Below, piece by piece: positions 38,438 through 46,716 of a stretch of DNA of 64,000 bases. The translations under genes and the position numbers were made by a program. How positions within the stretch are numbered: position 1 is the first letter of the stretch; each line of letters opens with the position of its first letter. The notes under the pieces are model-generated. The model searched no databases. It was not told the DNA's origin and was given only the letters and a program-made list of their open reading frames with translations. Source of the stretch: Exiguobacterium undae DSM 14481 (GTDB taxonomy: Bacteria; Bacillota; Bacilli; Exiguobacteriales; Exiguobacteriaceae); the NCBI RefSeq assembly GCF_000620805.1, contig NZ_KK211187.1:2404398-2468397 (forward strand), in the 5' to 3' direction.

Positions 38438-38444
38438 TCTTGTC

Positions 38445-38486
38445 AAATACCCCCCGTTCACCTTTTCGTGAACGGGGGGTATTTTT
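38445..38486. terminator. Terminator after amtB
   Basis: AAATACCCCCCGTTCAC - loop - GTGAACGGGGGGTATTT; 16-bp perfect stem followed by T run. Confidence 0.93.
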
Positions 38487-38504
38487 GTTCAATAAGAACG
38501 CATT

Positions 38505-39644
38505 TTATTTTTTTCGTGCATAGTATTCGCCGATGACAAGTGCTGCGATTGCTCCGACAAACACCGTCGCAAAACCACTGAGGATAAACCCTGCCAGTGA
38601 TAAGATTACCACTTGGAGGAACGATGCCAACCGGAGGACTTTTCGCTTCGATGCGGTCGCGTCTCCGAACGGCAACAGTCGTGTTAAGAGATGCGAGTCA
38701 ATCGCCCGCGTGAAAGGAGCGAGTTGAAAACTGGTCAGCCCGCCAAATGCCGGGACGGCCAGCGTGACAAGCCATGCATTGTCCTTACCAAGCCACATGA
38801 AGAGGACTCCGATTAACGTCAGACGGACGATCAATCCAATGCCATCCGTGCTTCTGATGAATTGTTTCAGATAGAGGTAATCAAAGGTGCGTTTGTGGTC
38901 GAATCCAATTTTTTCAACCAGATGGCTCAACAGACGCCGGCGTTTGTAGGTCGTCGACAGCCGGGGCACATCAACAAACCAATTGGCGATGCGATAAAAA
39001 CGGTCCCGTGATTCTTGTTCAAGTGAAATCCAGTCCATCAGCGGCAACTGATCCTGTTTTTTTAAGTAGATCGTCAGCAGTAATAAACTCGTCACGACGA
39101 TGCTGAACAGACCCATTCCAAGCATGACAAGAACACCGGCTCCTGTTGCGTACAGGAGCACAATCCGATGACCGACTCCTTCAAGCTTCGATAAATTTGC
39201 TGCCGCTCCAACCATGCTTAATGCAGCAAACAGCACAAACAATTCGACCGGTGTCGTATCTTCCGTTCGCACATATAAAACAGACACTGCCAAAAAAGGA
39301 ATGATTGCCCGAATCAATCCATAAAAGGCATTGTAGACCCGAACACGTTTCATATAATTCGCAAGATCCGGCAAGACTGGAAGCAAAAATACTTGATCCG
39401 CTTCGACTAAAAATGTCCGGGTTGATCGATAAAAAGCCAGCAATATAAACAAACTGCCCATCACAAGATTTCCAGGGAAGTCGGGATTCAGTTGATCCAG
39501 AAATCGACCGTACACGACAAGTCCGTATAAAACGACGAAATAAACCGTAAACAATAATCCGCCGTTCGCCATGTAACGGGTATACTTTGTCATTTCTACC
39601 ATGGCAGTCTGGTAACGGGTTCTCCATAGAACAGAACTCGTCAT
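38505..39644 (-). CDS. ecsB: EcsB, ABC transporter permease
   Basis: 379 aa, polytopic, with the family segments WRTRYQTAMVEMTKYTRYMANGG and LLPVLPDLANYMKRVRVYNA. Loss of EcsAB in B. subtilis impairs protein secretion, sporulation and competence, and disturbs regulated intramembrane proteolysis. Its start overlaps the ecsA stop by 4 bp. Confidence 0.92.
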   Translation of the reverse strand: MTSSVLWRTRYQTAMVEMTKYTRYMANGGLLFTVYFVVLYGLVVYGRFLDQLNPDFPGNLVMGSLFILLAFYRSTRTFLVEADQVFLLPVLPDLANYMKRVRVYNAFYGLIRAIIPFLAVSVLYVRTEDTTPVELFVLFAALSMVGAAANLSKLEGVGHRIVLLYATGAGVLVMLGMGLFSIVVTSLLLLTIYLKKQDQLPLMDWISLEQESRDRFYRIANWFVDVPRLSTTYKRRRLLSHLVEKIGFDHKRTFDYLYLKQFIRSTDGIGLIVRLTLIGVLFMWLGKDNAWLVTLAVPAFGGLTSFQLAPFTRAIDSHLLTRLLPFGDATASKRKVLRLASFLQVVILSLAGFILSGFATVFVGAIAALVIGEYYARKK

Positions 39645-40375
39645 CTTTCCGCCTCCTCAATCGCCGCTACGTAGATGTCATCGAGTGAACCGTTCGACAA
39701 TTCGTACCGTTGACGGAGTTCTTGCGTCGTTCCTTCCGCGGCAATCTGCCCCTCATTCAACAAGATGAATCGATTACAATGCCGTTCCGCCGTCTCGAGG
39801 ATATGCGTCGACATCAAGATTCCTTTTCCGTCCGCTTTCAGTTCACTAAAAATCGTCAACAGCTCACGGATGGCGAGCGGATCGAGTCCGACAAACGGCT
39901 CGTCGACGATCAACAGTTCACTGCCTGTAATCAACGCACAGAGAATCATCGCTTTTTGTTTCATCCCTTTTGAGAACACGCTCGGAAACCATTCCAGTTG
40001 TTTCGTCATTCGAAGTCGGGCTGCATAGTGCTCGATTCGTTCTTGTGCCTGTTTTTCCTCGACCGCATAGCCTTGCGCCATTAAACGTAAGTGTTCACGC
40101 AAGGTCAATTGTTCATATAACATCGGCTGTTCCGGAATGTAGGCTACTTGTTTACGATACATTTGTTCATCCTGCTCTAAACTGACTCCGTTAATCAAAA
40201 TCTCACCTGATTTGACGGGCAACAGACCCAAGATGTGTTTAATCGTCGTCGACTTTCCGGCACCATTTAAACCGATTAACCCCACCAATTCCCCTTGGTG
40301 TACCGATATATTAATATGATGGAGGACTTTTTTGGAACCATACCCGCCTGATAAATCATTTATTTTTAATAACAC
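39641..40375 (-). CDS. ecsA: EcsA, ABC transporter ATPase
   Basis: 244 aa. Walker A GLNGAGKSTT, signature FSKGMKQKAMILCALI and Walker B LLIVDEPFVGLDP followed by the STHILETAE switch. The variant signature (SKGMKQK) is that of EcsA. It energises EcsB. First gene of ecsAB. Confidence 0.94.
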   Translation of the reverse strand: MLLKINDLSGGYGSKKVLHHINISVHQGELVGLIGLNGAGKSTTIKHILGLLPVKSGEILINGVSLEQDEQMYRKQVAYIPEQPMLYEQLTLREHLRLMAQGYAVEEKQAQERIEHYAARLRMTKQLEWFPSVFSKGMKQKAMILCALITGSELLIVDEPFVGLDPLAIRELLTIFSELKADGKGILMSTHILETAERHCNRFILLNEGQIAAEGTTQELRQRYELSNGSLDDIYVAAIEEAER

Positions 40376-40711
40376 GCTGATGCACTCCCTTCATTAACTA
40401 TCCTAGACAATTCATTCTTACTTTTCTAGTTTGAGTCATTTTTTTATTAAGAAAAGGTTTGAATACATCTTTTTACGGTAATTACTCTAAGTGTAATCGT
40501 TACATCAATATATGAAAACGGCTTACAGAATTTGAAAGTAGCATTTTAAATACGAGTTTCTTCAGGAGGTAACTGGTATAATCATCTAGCCATTTTACGT
40601 TCGATAATTTATCTCGCTGATTGGAACGACTATTTAAGGGCTTTAATCTTTCAATGTGTTTACAACTACCTGAAAACAGGTAAATCTAAAGTAAGAAAAG
40701 GAGTGTTCCAA
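40376..40711 (+). promoter_or_regulatory. Long intergenic leader of the GlsB-like gene cluster
   Basis: 336 bp without a gene, between divergent ecsA and the first GlsB-like gene. A strong extended -10, TGGTATAAT, is at 40574-40582 with no matching -35; GTTT-N14-TGGTAT (40557-40579) could instead be a sigma-B promoter. The transcript would have a leader of about 120 nt ending in a small hairpin TACCTG-AAAA-CAGGTA (40667-40682) just before the ribosome site AAAAGGAG. An AGGAGGT at 40564 has no gene behind it. Confidence 0.5.
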
Positions 40712-40963
40712 ATGGGATTCTTATGGGCTTTAATCGTCGGTGGATTAATCGGTTGGGTAGCTAGCCTCATCATCGGGAAAGACGTACCAGGCGGTATCAT
40801 CGGTAACATCGTTGCAGGTTTCGTCGGAGCAATGATCGGTCAAGCAATCTTCGGTACAATGGGACCTGTTGTTGGTGGATTTGCAATTATTCCAGCTATC
40901 TTAGGTGCAATCATCTTAATCTTCATCGTTTCGTTGATTCTTCGTTCAGTACGTCGTAAATAA
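40712..40963 (+). CDS. GlsB/YeaQ/YmgE-family membrane protein, copy 1
   Basis: 83 aa from ATG 40712 (AAAAGGAG upstream; a GTG at 40703 overlaps it). Three hydrophobic segments with glycine-rich turns (GLIGWVASLIIGKDVPGGIIGNIVAG; GAIILIFIVSLIL), the pattern of transglycosylase-associated/YeaQ proteins, small stress-induced inner-membrane proteins of unknown activity. It ends RSVRRK. The encoded protein is identical to copy 2. Confidence 0.88.
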   Translation: MGFLWALIVGGLIGWVASLIIGKDVPGGIIGNIVAGFVGAMIGQAIFGTMGPVVGGFAIIPAILGAIILIFIVSLILRSVRRK

Positions 40964-41015
40964 TTTACTGAAATAGTAATTTGTACGTAAAACTTTAAAA
41001 AGGAGTGTTTTTAAA

Positions 41016-41267
41016 ATGGGATTTTTATGGGCTTTAATCGTCGGTGGATTAATTGGATGGGTAGCTAGTCTTATCATCGGGAAAGACGTACCAGGCGGCA
41101 TCATCGGTAACATCGTTGCAGGTTTCGTCGGAGCAATGATCGGTCAGGCAATCTTCGGTACAATGGGACCTGTTGTTGGTGGATTCGCAATCATTCCAGC
41201 GATCTTGGGTGCAATCATCTTAATCTTCATCGTTTCGTTGATTCTTCGTTCAGTACGCCGTAAATAA
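41016..41267 (+). CDS. GlsB/YeaQ/YmgE-family membrane protein, copy 2
   Basis: 83 aa, the same residue for residue as copy 1 while the DNA differs at scattered silent positions. The upstream region keeps the same AAAGGAGTGTTT ribosome site. It is 52 bp after copy 1 with no terminator, so the three copies are probably one transcript. Function as for copy 1. Confidence 0.88.
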   Translation: MGFLWALIVGGLIGWVASLIIGKDVPGGIIGNIVAGFVGAMIGQAIFGTMGPVVGGFAIIPAILGAIILIFIVSLILRSVRRK

Positions 41268-41298
41268 TAGAACTATTAAATTTAAAGGAGTGTTTTAA

Positions 41299-41550
41299 AT
41301 GGGATTCTTATGGGCTTTAATCGTTGGTGGTATTATTGGTTGGTTAGCAAGTCTTATTCTCGGTAAAGATGTACCAGGCGGTATCATCGGTAACATCATC
41401 GCAGGTTTCGTCGGTTCAATGATCGGTCAAGCATTGTTTGGAAGCTGGGGACCATCAGTAGCCGGTTTCGCAATCGTACCAGCTATCCTTGGTGCAATCA
41501 TCTTAATCTTAATCGTTTCGTTTATCCTTCGTGCGGTCAACAAACGATAA
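41299..41550 (+). CDS. GlsB/YeaQ/YmgE-family membrane protein, copy 3
   Basis: 83 aa, related to but clearly diverged from copies 1 and 2: IIGWLASLILGKD, GSMIGQALFGSWGPSVAGFAIV, and the end LRAVNKR. The ribosome site AAAGGAGTGTTT is again conserved. A strong terminator follows. Confidence 0.88.
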   Translation: MGFLWALIVGGIIGWLASLILGKDVPGGIIGNIIAGFVGSMIGQALFGSWGPSVAGFAIVPAILGAIILILIVSFILRAVNKR

Positions 41551-41563
41551 TTCTATCTATTAC

Positions 41564-41602
41564 AAAAACCACTAAAGACATCACGTCTTTAGTGGTTTTT
41601 TT
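41564..41602. terminator. Terminator after the GlsB-like cluster
   Basis: AACCACTAAAGAC-atcac-GTCTTTAGTGGTTTTTTT; perfect 13-bp stem. Confidence 0.92.
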
Positions 41603-41625
41603 GTGTGACATGTAATTCTTCTTCC

Positions 41626-42693
41626 TCACCGTATTTCAAGCCACATCTTCCCTGATCGTTCGATGACCCGTTTCTCTGACTTAATGTTCAGCCATCCGAG
41701 CAACTCGTCAAAAAAGCTTGCCGGGTACTTCCAGACGATGCCGATCGTTTCTGTTGATTTAGATTCCGGTTTTCCGGCTACGGCTTCCAATTCGGATGCT
41801 GTTTTGTTCAAATCGATTAAGAGACTTTCGACTTCCTGATTCTCGTATGCCACTTCAAATCCGTCATATACTGCTCTATTGGCGATCCGGTTGGTTGGAG
41901 GACCAAATGTTTTTTCGAATTCAGATTGACTTTGACCAATATAATCCGTCATCTGCCCCACACTTTTCCCTGTTCTCGCCTTTACTTCCGCCTCCAGTAA
42001 TTTTTCGATATCGACACCGTATTGTTCCTTTTGATCCGGTGCCACTTGCTCCGCCAGTTCAAACGTCACTGTGCTCTTTTTTTGATCACCTAGCTGAACG
42101 GTTTCACTTGCTCGTCCGGTCTTTCCATTGGCTTCAACACGTGCAGACACGTCATACTCACCCGGAAAACGTTCAACCTTGAATGAAGCGTCCGGATCGG
42201 CTTGACCGACCGGCGCATCGTCCACTTGAATCATCGTTGCTTCCGTATCTGTCTTTACTTCTAATGTCTGTTTATTTAAATGAAGGACATAGGTGTCAAA
42301 CCAGAATCGGCCATCTTGTTTTTTTAGTTCGAATATATCTTGTCGTGCTGCTGCTTCCGTTTTTTTCGGATAATTGCGTTGATCCGACTCGATTTCAGAG
42401 ATTGTACGTTCAAGTCGCTCCGAATCCGCTTTAAACCAGCTCATCAGACGGTTCGTCTCCGCAAGTTTTAACGGTTGATTGTTCAAATAAACCAATTTTC
42501 GGAACGTTTCCCGATCCTGCTCCTGTAACGCTTTGCGGAAAACTTGTCCCGTGTCTTGTCGTTCCGCAGCAGGCTTGATTTGACTCCAGGCAACCCAGCC
42601 GATGATTAGAACAAGTCCTAAGATACCGATAATGAGTCCAATTCGCTGATTCCGCATTTTCTTTTTTTCATAGTTCGTGATGCGAGAAGGCAT
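41626..42693 (-). CDS. TcaA/YvbJ-like membrane-anchored protein
   Basis: 355 aa from ATG 42693 (AGGGGAAA upstream). After a short basic cytoplasmic N-terminus comes one membrane helix (IGLIIGILGLVLIIGWVAWS, about residues 18-38) and a large external part. The first external domain (FRKALQEQDRETFRKLVYLNN...) and a PEGA-like beta domain (GEYDVSARVEANGKTG) follow the TcaA plan, but the N-terminal zinc ribbon is missing. TcaA proteins affect cell-envelope antibiotic responses in staphylococci. The C-terminal domain (GQSQSEFEKTFGPPTNR...) probably contacts the wall or another protein; inference. Stands alone. Confidence 0.7.
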   Translation of the reverse strand: MPSRITNYEKKKMRNQRIGLIIGILGLVLIIGWVAWSQIKPAAERQDTGQVFRKALQEQDRETFRKLVYLNNQPLKLAETNRLMSWFKADSERLERTISEIESDQRNYPKKTEAAARQDIFELKKQDGRFWFDTYVLHLNKQTLEVKTDTEATMIQVDDAPVGQADPDASFKVERFPGEYDVSARVEANGKTGRASETVQLGDQKKSTVTFELAEQVAPDQKEQYGVDIEKLLEAEVKARTGKSVGQMTDYIGQSQSEFEKTFGPPTNRIANRAVYDGFEVAYENQEVESLLIDLNKTASELEAVAGKPESKSTETIGIVWKYPASFFDELLGWLNIKSEKRVIERSGKMWLEIR

Positions 42694-42824
42694 CTTCGTT
42701 TCCCCTACTTTCTTTTTTTACAGATTTCTTTTATTTTAGAAACCCTTCATATCCTTGTCAATCGCCCGCAAGACTGATTCAGTCTAGTATACTGAAGGAA
42801 CATCCAATTAAAGGAGTGATTCGC

Positions 42825-43250
42825 TTGCAAAAAGAAAACTGTATTTTCTGTAAGATTGCCAAACATGAGGTACCGAGCCATGTAGTATTTGAAAATGAAC
42901 AGGTCTTGGCTTTTCTCGACTTGTCGCAAGTAACAAAGGGGCATACACTCGTCATCCCGAAACAACACGCAGATAACGTCTACGATTTATCGGTTGAAGA
43001 TGCTCAAGCTGTGTTTGCGACCATTCCGGAGATCAGCCGTGCCTTACAGCAGGAAACCGGCGCAGCCGGGATGAACATTCTGTCGAATACAGGCAAGGTG
43101 GCCGGACAATCCGTCTCCCACTTCCACCTTCATCTCATCCCGCGCCACGACAAACATGACGGGTTTGGCGCGAAATGGGAAGTACACAATGAAGACTACA
43201 CGGCTGATGAACTGGCCGCTGTCGCTGGAGCCGTCAAAAACCGTCTTTAA
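42825..43250 (+). CDS. hit: HIT-family nucleotide-binding protein
   Basis: 141 aa from TTG 42825, 8 nt after AAAGGAG; the GTG at 42816 overlaps that site. The histidine triad reads HFHLHLIPRHD near residue 100 and a zinc-type Cys pair (CIFCKI) is at the N-terminus. HIT proteins hydrolyse adenosine-nucleotide conjugates. It keeps its Bacillus position near ecsAB, but here the GlsB-like and TcaA-like genes are inserted between. Confidence 0.95.
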   Translation: MQKENCIFCKIAKHEVPSHVVFENEQVLAFLDLSQVTKGHTLVIPKQHADNVYDLSVEDAQAVFATIPEISRALQQETGAAGMNILSNTGKVAGQSVSHFHLHLIPRHDKHDGFGAKWEVHNEDYTADELAAVAGAVKNRL

Positions 43251-43372
43251 CGGCTCCTAAATACACGAATTACTGACTCATTTTAGAAATATTGCCGAAA
43301 TAGGTTTCTAATATCGGATTTTCGGTAAAATAATATGAAACAAATATTTTAATATCAAAAGGGGGTAAAACT

Positions 43373-43714
43373 ATGTCGAAGCGTCCCCAGCGTAACTGGG
43401 TCGCTTTTGGTGCTACGCTGTCGCTTGTGACTTTTTACGGTTTGAAGGCGCTTCGCCAAGGTACTAAAAGTGACTCTTCGAATGGTAAACAACGTCGAAA
43501 TTCTTATTCTACAATCGTAACGAACGTGCAGGATTTAACGCAGGAGGGAAAGAATCTAATAGAGACAGCCAAACTTTCTGGCACGACCTTTAAAGAAGAA
43601 GTAACAAAAGATGTCTCTCAGTACCAGTCAGAGGTGCAAGAATCGCTGACACGTCTTCAAAAATTTGCTGATGAGGCAAAACAGGACGTCGATCATCTCA
43701 CTCCCCAACAGTAA
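43373..43714 (+). CDS. yhaH: YhaH-like (YtxH-domain) general stress protein
   Basis: 113 aa. One N-terminal hydrophobic segment (WVAFGATLSLVTFYGLKAL) is followed by a long amphipathic, coiled-coil-like region (SYSTIVTNVQDLTQEGKNLIETAK...), as in YtxH/YhaH proteins. Position between hit and hpr is the same as in B. subtilis. Molecular function unknown. Ribosome site AAAGGGGG before ATG 43373. Confidence 0.8.
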   Translation: MSKRPQRNWVAFGATLSLVTFYGLKALRQGTKSDSSNGKQRRNSYSTIVTNVQDLTQEGKNLIETAKLSGTTFKEEVTKDVSQYQSEVQESLTRLQKFADEAKQDVDHLTPQQ

Positions 43715-43798
43715 CGATCCGCTGCTTCGATTTGTTTTTGTATAGTTTGCATTTTGCGCGTTTGAGCCATTGTCACCTTTCGAAAGGATGAGTCAGAT

Positions 43799-44368
43799 AT
43801 GGAACACGAAAAATTATATCCTGGACAAGAAGCGCTGTTATACAGTCATAAAATTGTCCAACTAAGCAAAGCACTATGGAAAACGGTAGAAAAAGATTGG
43901 CAAAATTGGATTAAGCCGTTTGATTTAAACATCAACGAACACCATATTTTATGGATTTCGCACGCTTTAGGCGGTGCCTCGATTTCCGAAATTGCAAAAT
44001 ATGGTGTCATGCACGTTTCAACAGCCTTTAATTTTTCGAAAAAATTAGAAGACCGCGGTCTTTTGACGTTCTCAAAAAAAGAGACGGATAAGCGGAATAC
44101 GTATGTCCAGTTGACACCGGAAGGCGAAAGTTTGTTGTTGGAAACGATTCAAGCATTCCGTCCTGAAGAAAACGGTGTTTTCCGTGCTTCGTTACCGCTC
44201 CAAGAGCTTTACGGAAAATTCCCGGAGCTGACTGACATATCCGCCATTGTCCGTCGTCTCTACGGCGACAGTTTTATGGACATCTTTGCTGAGACGTCAA
44301 AAATGATTACGGAAGAAGCAGATCGTCGTCCACAAGATCCCGTCATCGACTCGATCAAAAAAGCATGA
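43799..44368 (+). CDS. hpr: Hpr/ScoC, MarR-type transition-state regulator
   Basis: 189 aa. The MarR-like winged helix is seen in [62 protein letters not shown], nearly as in B. subtilis Hpr. It represses extracellular protease, sporulation and peptide-uptake genes during growth. It precedes prsA as in Bacillus. Ribosome site GAAAGGATG before ATG 43799. Confidence 0.95.
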   Translation: MEHEKLYPGQEALLYSHKIVQLSKALWKTVEKDWQNWIKPFDLNINEHHILWISHALGGASISEIAKYGVMHVSTAFNFSKKLEDRGLLTFSKKETDKRNTYVQLTPEGESLLLETIQAFRPEENGVFRASLPLQELYGKFPELTDISAIVRRLYGDSFMDIFAETSKMITEEADRRPQDPVIDSIKKA

Positions 44369-44393
44369 CTTTTGCATGACCTTTGATAGTCGG

Positions 44394-44426
44394 CGTTCTA
44401 AGCCTTGAGGCCTAGGACGTTTTTTT
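44394..44426 (+). terminator. Terminator after hpr
   Basis: CGTTCTA-a-GCC-ttga-GGC-c-TAGGACG followed by seven T. Confidence 0.75.
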
Positions 44427-44639
44427 GTGATTCTTCAACCGTGACGTTCCGTTTACCGTTCTGTCTCAAAACGTTGCAGGACCTCACAATTTCCCACAAA
44501 AATAGTCCTCTCCTCCTGCATCTGATGTGATAGCATGGTGTAAGAGCAACTCACTTTCAATGTTGTGGAAAGCTGTCAAGATAACGAAGATATGATATGA
44601 TAGAACGGTTGAAATAAATGGTAAATTAGGGGTGTATGT

Positions 44640-45557
44640 ATGAAAAAGAAACTTTTAAGCGTAGCAGCAGTAGCAAGTGTTTTCACATTAGCAGCATGTG
44701 GTTCGAATGACGAAGCTGTCATCAACTACAAAGGTGGAGAAGTCAATAAAGCCGACGTTCAAGAAGAAGCGTACCAGAAAGCCGGCGCACAAATTGCTTT
44801 CCAACAGACAATGAATGAGTTGCTTGAAAAAGAATACGGCAAAAAAGTAACGGATAAAGAAGTGGATGCAGAAGTCAAGAAAACAAAAGATCAGTTCCCT
44901 GATAAGGAACAGTTCAATACGACACTGCAAACTGCTGGAATCAAAAGTGAAAAAGAGTTCGAAAAAGTACTCCGCACACAAATGCTCTTAACAGAAGCAA
45001 AATCAGCAAAATCAAAAGTAACGGATAAAGAAATCGAAGATCGTTTCAACCAAGAAAAAGTAGAAGTAAAAGCGAGCCACATTCTTGTTGAAAAAGAAGC
45101 AGATGCAAAAGCCATCAAAAAGCAGCTGGATGAAGGCGGCGATTTCGCGAAGATTGCCAAATCAGAATCAACAGATACAGGTAGTGCCACAAAAGGTGGA
45201 GATCTCGGATACTTCACAAAAGGTAAAATGGTCGAGGAATTCGAAACTTATGCGTTCAAGGATGGCGTTGAAGGTAAAGTATCAGATCCGATCAAAACAC
45301 AATTCGGATACCACATCATTAAAGTAACGGATCGTAAAGAGAAAAAAGACTTTACGCTTGAAAAAGAATCGGACCGGATCAAAAAAGCATTGGCTGAAGA
45401 AAAAGCCGCTCAAGTGAATCCAAACGATATCTACCGTTCACTGATGAAAAAATACGATGTTGAAATCGAAAACAAAGACTTCAAGGATGCGTTTGACCTT
45501 GATAAGCAAGAGCAACAGCAAATGCAACAACAAATGCAGCAGCAACCACAGCAATAA
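44640..45557 (+). CDS. prsA: PrsA, extracytoplasmic foldase lipoprotein
   Basis: 305 aa. Lipoprotein signal MKKKLLSVAAVASVFTLAAC with the acylated Cys at residue 20. The parvulin-type peptidyl-prolyl isomerase domain lies at about residues 140-235 (VKASHILVEKEADA ... GGDLGYFTKGKM ... FGYHIIKVTDRK), flanked by helical chaperone segments. It ends in a Gln/Met-rich tail (about 15 residues). It folds exported proteins at the outer face of the membrane. Control: 271 bp of upstream sequence holds a possible TATGAT -10 at about 44600. Confidence 0.97.
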   Translation: MKKKLLSVAAVASVFTLAACGSNDEAVINYKGGEVNKADVQEEAYQKAGAQIAFQQTMNELLEKEYGKKVTDKEVDAEVKKTKDQFPDKEQFNTTLQTAGIKSEKEFEKVLRTQMLLTEAKSAKSKVTDKEIEDRFNQEKVEVKASHILVEKEADAKAIKKQLDEGGDFAKIAKSESTDTGSATKGGDLGYFTKGKMVEEFETYAFKDGVEGKVSDPIKTQFGYHIIKVTDRKEKKDFTLEKESDRIKKALAEEKAAQVNPNDIYRSLMKKYDVEIENKDFKDAFDLDKQEQQQMQQQMQQQPQQ

Positions 45558-45560
45558 GCA

Positions 45561-45600
45561 AAAAATCCCTGCCTCCCAAAACGGAAGCAGGGATTTTTTT
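45561..45600. terminator. Bidirectional terminator between prsA and namA
   Basis: AAAATCCCTGC-c-TCC - loop - GGA-a-GCAGGGATTTTTTT. Confidence 0.88.
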
Positions 45601-45615
45601 ATCTGCCGACGGCTG

Positions 45616-46638
45616 TTAACGAACCGGTGCCCGTTCGTATTGTTTCGGTAAGCTGACCTCGTCCTTCAGTTCTGCTGCCGCATGGTAGACCCAGTACGGT
45701 TGGCGCAACAGTTCACGGGCAAGCAAGATGACGTCCGCCCGCTCGCTGCGAATGATTTCTTCGGCAAGCGTCGCTGTCGTGATCAGACCGACCGCACCGG
45801 TCTTCATACCGGTCGCCTGTTTGATTTCCGCCGCATACGGGACTTGATAACCGGGATAAACGTCCGGTACCGCATTCGCGACGACCGCGCCTGAACTGCA
45901 ATCGAGCAGATCAATCTGACGTTTCTGTAACTCTTCGGCTAACGGAATGTAATCTGTTGCCGTCATTCCGCCTTTTGCATGATCCGCCGCTGAAATCCGA
46001 ACCCACAAGGAAAGAGTGGTCCGTTCCTGAATCGCATCAATGATTTCAAGCAAAAAACGCATCCGGTTTTCCATTGATCCGCCGTATTGGTCTTGGCGTT
46101 CATTCGATAACGGAGATAAAAACGTATTGATTAAATAACCGTGCGCGCCATGGATTTCAATAAAATCATAACCCGCTTGTTCGACTCGAAGAGCTGCATC
46201 GACGAACTGCTGTTTAATGACATTGATTTCTTCCGTCGTCAGTTCGCGTGGAGACGCATAGGAATCATCAAACTCAATCGCTGATGGTGCGACTGGAGGC
46301 GTCGCCGTCGTACTCTTTCGACCGGCATGTGCCAATTGAACGCCCGCTTTCGCTCCTGCTGCCTTGACTTGATCGGCAATCCGTTTTAATCCTTCGATGT
46401 GTGCATCCGACCAGACGCCGAGATCGCCGTCTGAAATCCGTCCGTCCGGTGTGACGGCCGTTGCCTCCAAGATGACACCGCCTACGCCGCCGACCGCACG
46501 TGACGCGTAATGGGTGACGTGCCAATCTGTCACCATTCCATCTTCTTTTGCACTGTACATACACATCGGTGCCATGATGACACGGTTTCGGAACAACAGG
46601 TCTCCGATTTGGACTGCTTCAAATAGCTTGGTTTTCAT
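45616..46638 (-). CDS. namA: NADPH dehydrogenase NamA (old yellow enzyme, YqjM type)
   Basis: 340 aa. FMN-binding and catalytic segments of the YqjM class: RVIMAPMCMYSA (with the class-specific Cys), GVQLAHAGRKS, and EIHGAHGYLINTFLSPLSNERQDQYGGS. It reduces activated C=C bonds and nitro compounds with NADPH and is part of the electrophile/oxidative response. Stands alone, convergent with prsA. Confidence 0.95.
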   Translation of the reverse strand: MKTKLFEAVQIGDLLFRNRVIMAPMCMYSAKEDGMVTDWHVTHYASRAVGGVGGVILEATAVTPDGRISDGDLGVWSDAHIEGLKRIADQVKAAGAKAGVQLAHAGRKSTTATPPVAPSAIEFDDSYASPRELTTEEINVIKQQFVDAALRVEQAGYDFIEIHGAHGYLINTFLSPLSNERQDQYGGSMENRMRFLLEIIDAIQERTTLSLWVRISAADHAKGGMTATDYIPLAEELQKRQIDLLDCSSGAVVANAVPDVYPGYQVPYAAEIKQATGMKTGAVGLITTATLAEEIIRSERADVILLARELLRQPYWVYHAAAELKDEVSLPKQYERAPVR

Positions 46639-46716
46639 CTTGCACTCTCCTTACATCGATTTTGCATACTGTTCGTTAGTTTTGTTACCTGATCTCTGTT
46701 TTCGGTCAGATCTGAA

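Noticed and set aside
40564..40572. AGGAGGTAA as a ribosome site
   Set aside because: No open frame begins within 15 nt; it lies within a promoter.
40712..41550. Tandem GlsB-like genes as a mobile duplication
   Set aside because: No terminal repeats, transposase or target-site duplication seen around them.
42772..42784. GACTGATTCAGTC palindrome before hit
   Set aside because: Next to a TATACT -10, but no -35 and no known regulator motif; could be chance.
45500..45557. Gln/Met-rich tail of prsA as a frameshift artefact
   Set aside because: The frame is intact, ends in a proper stop and is followed by a terminator.
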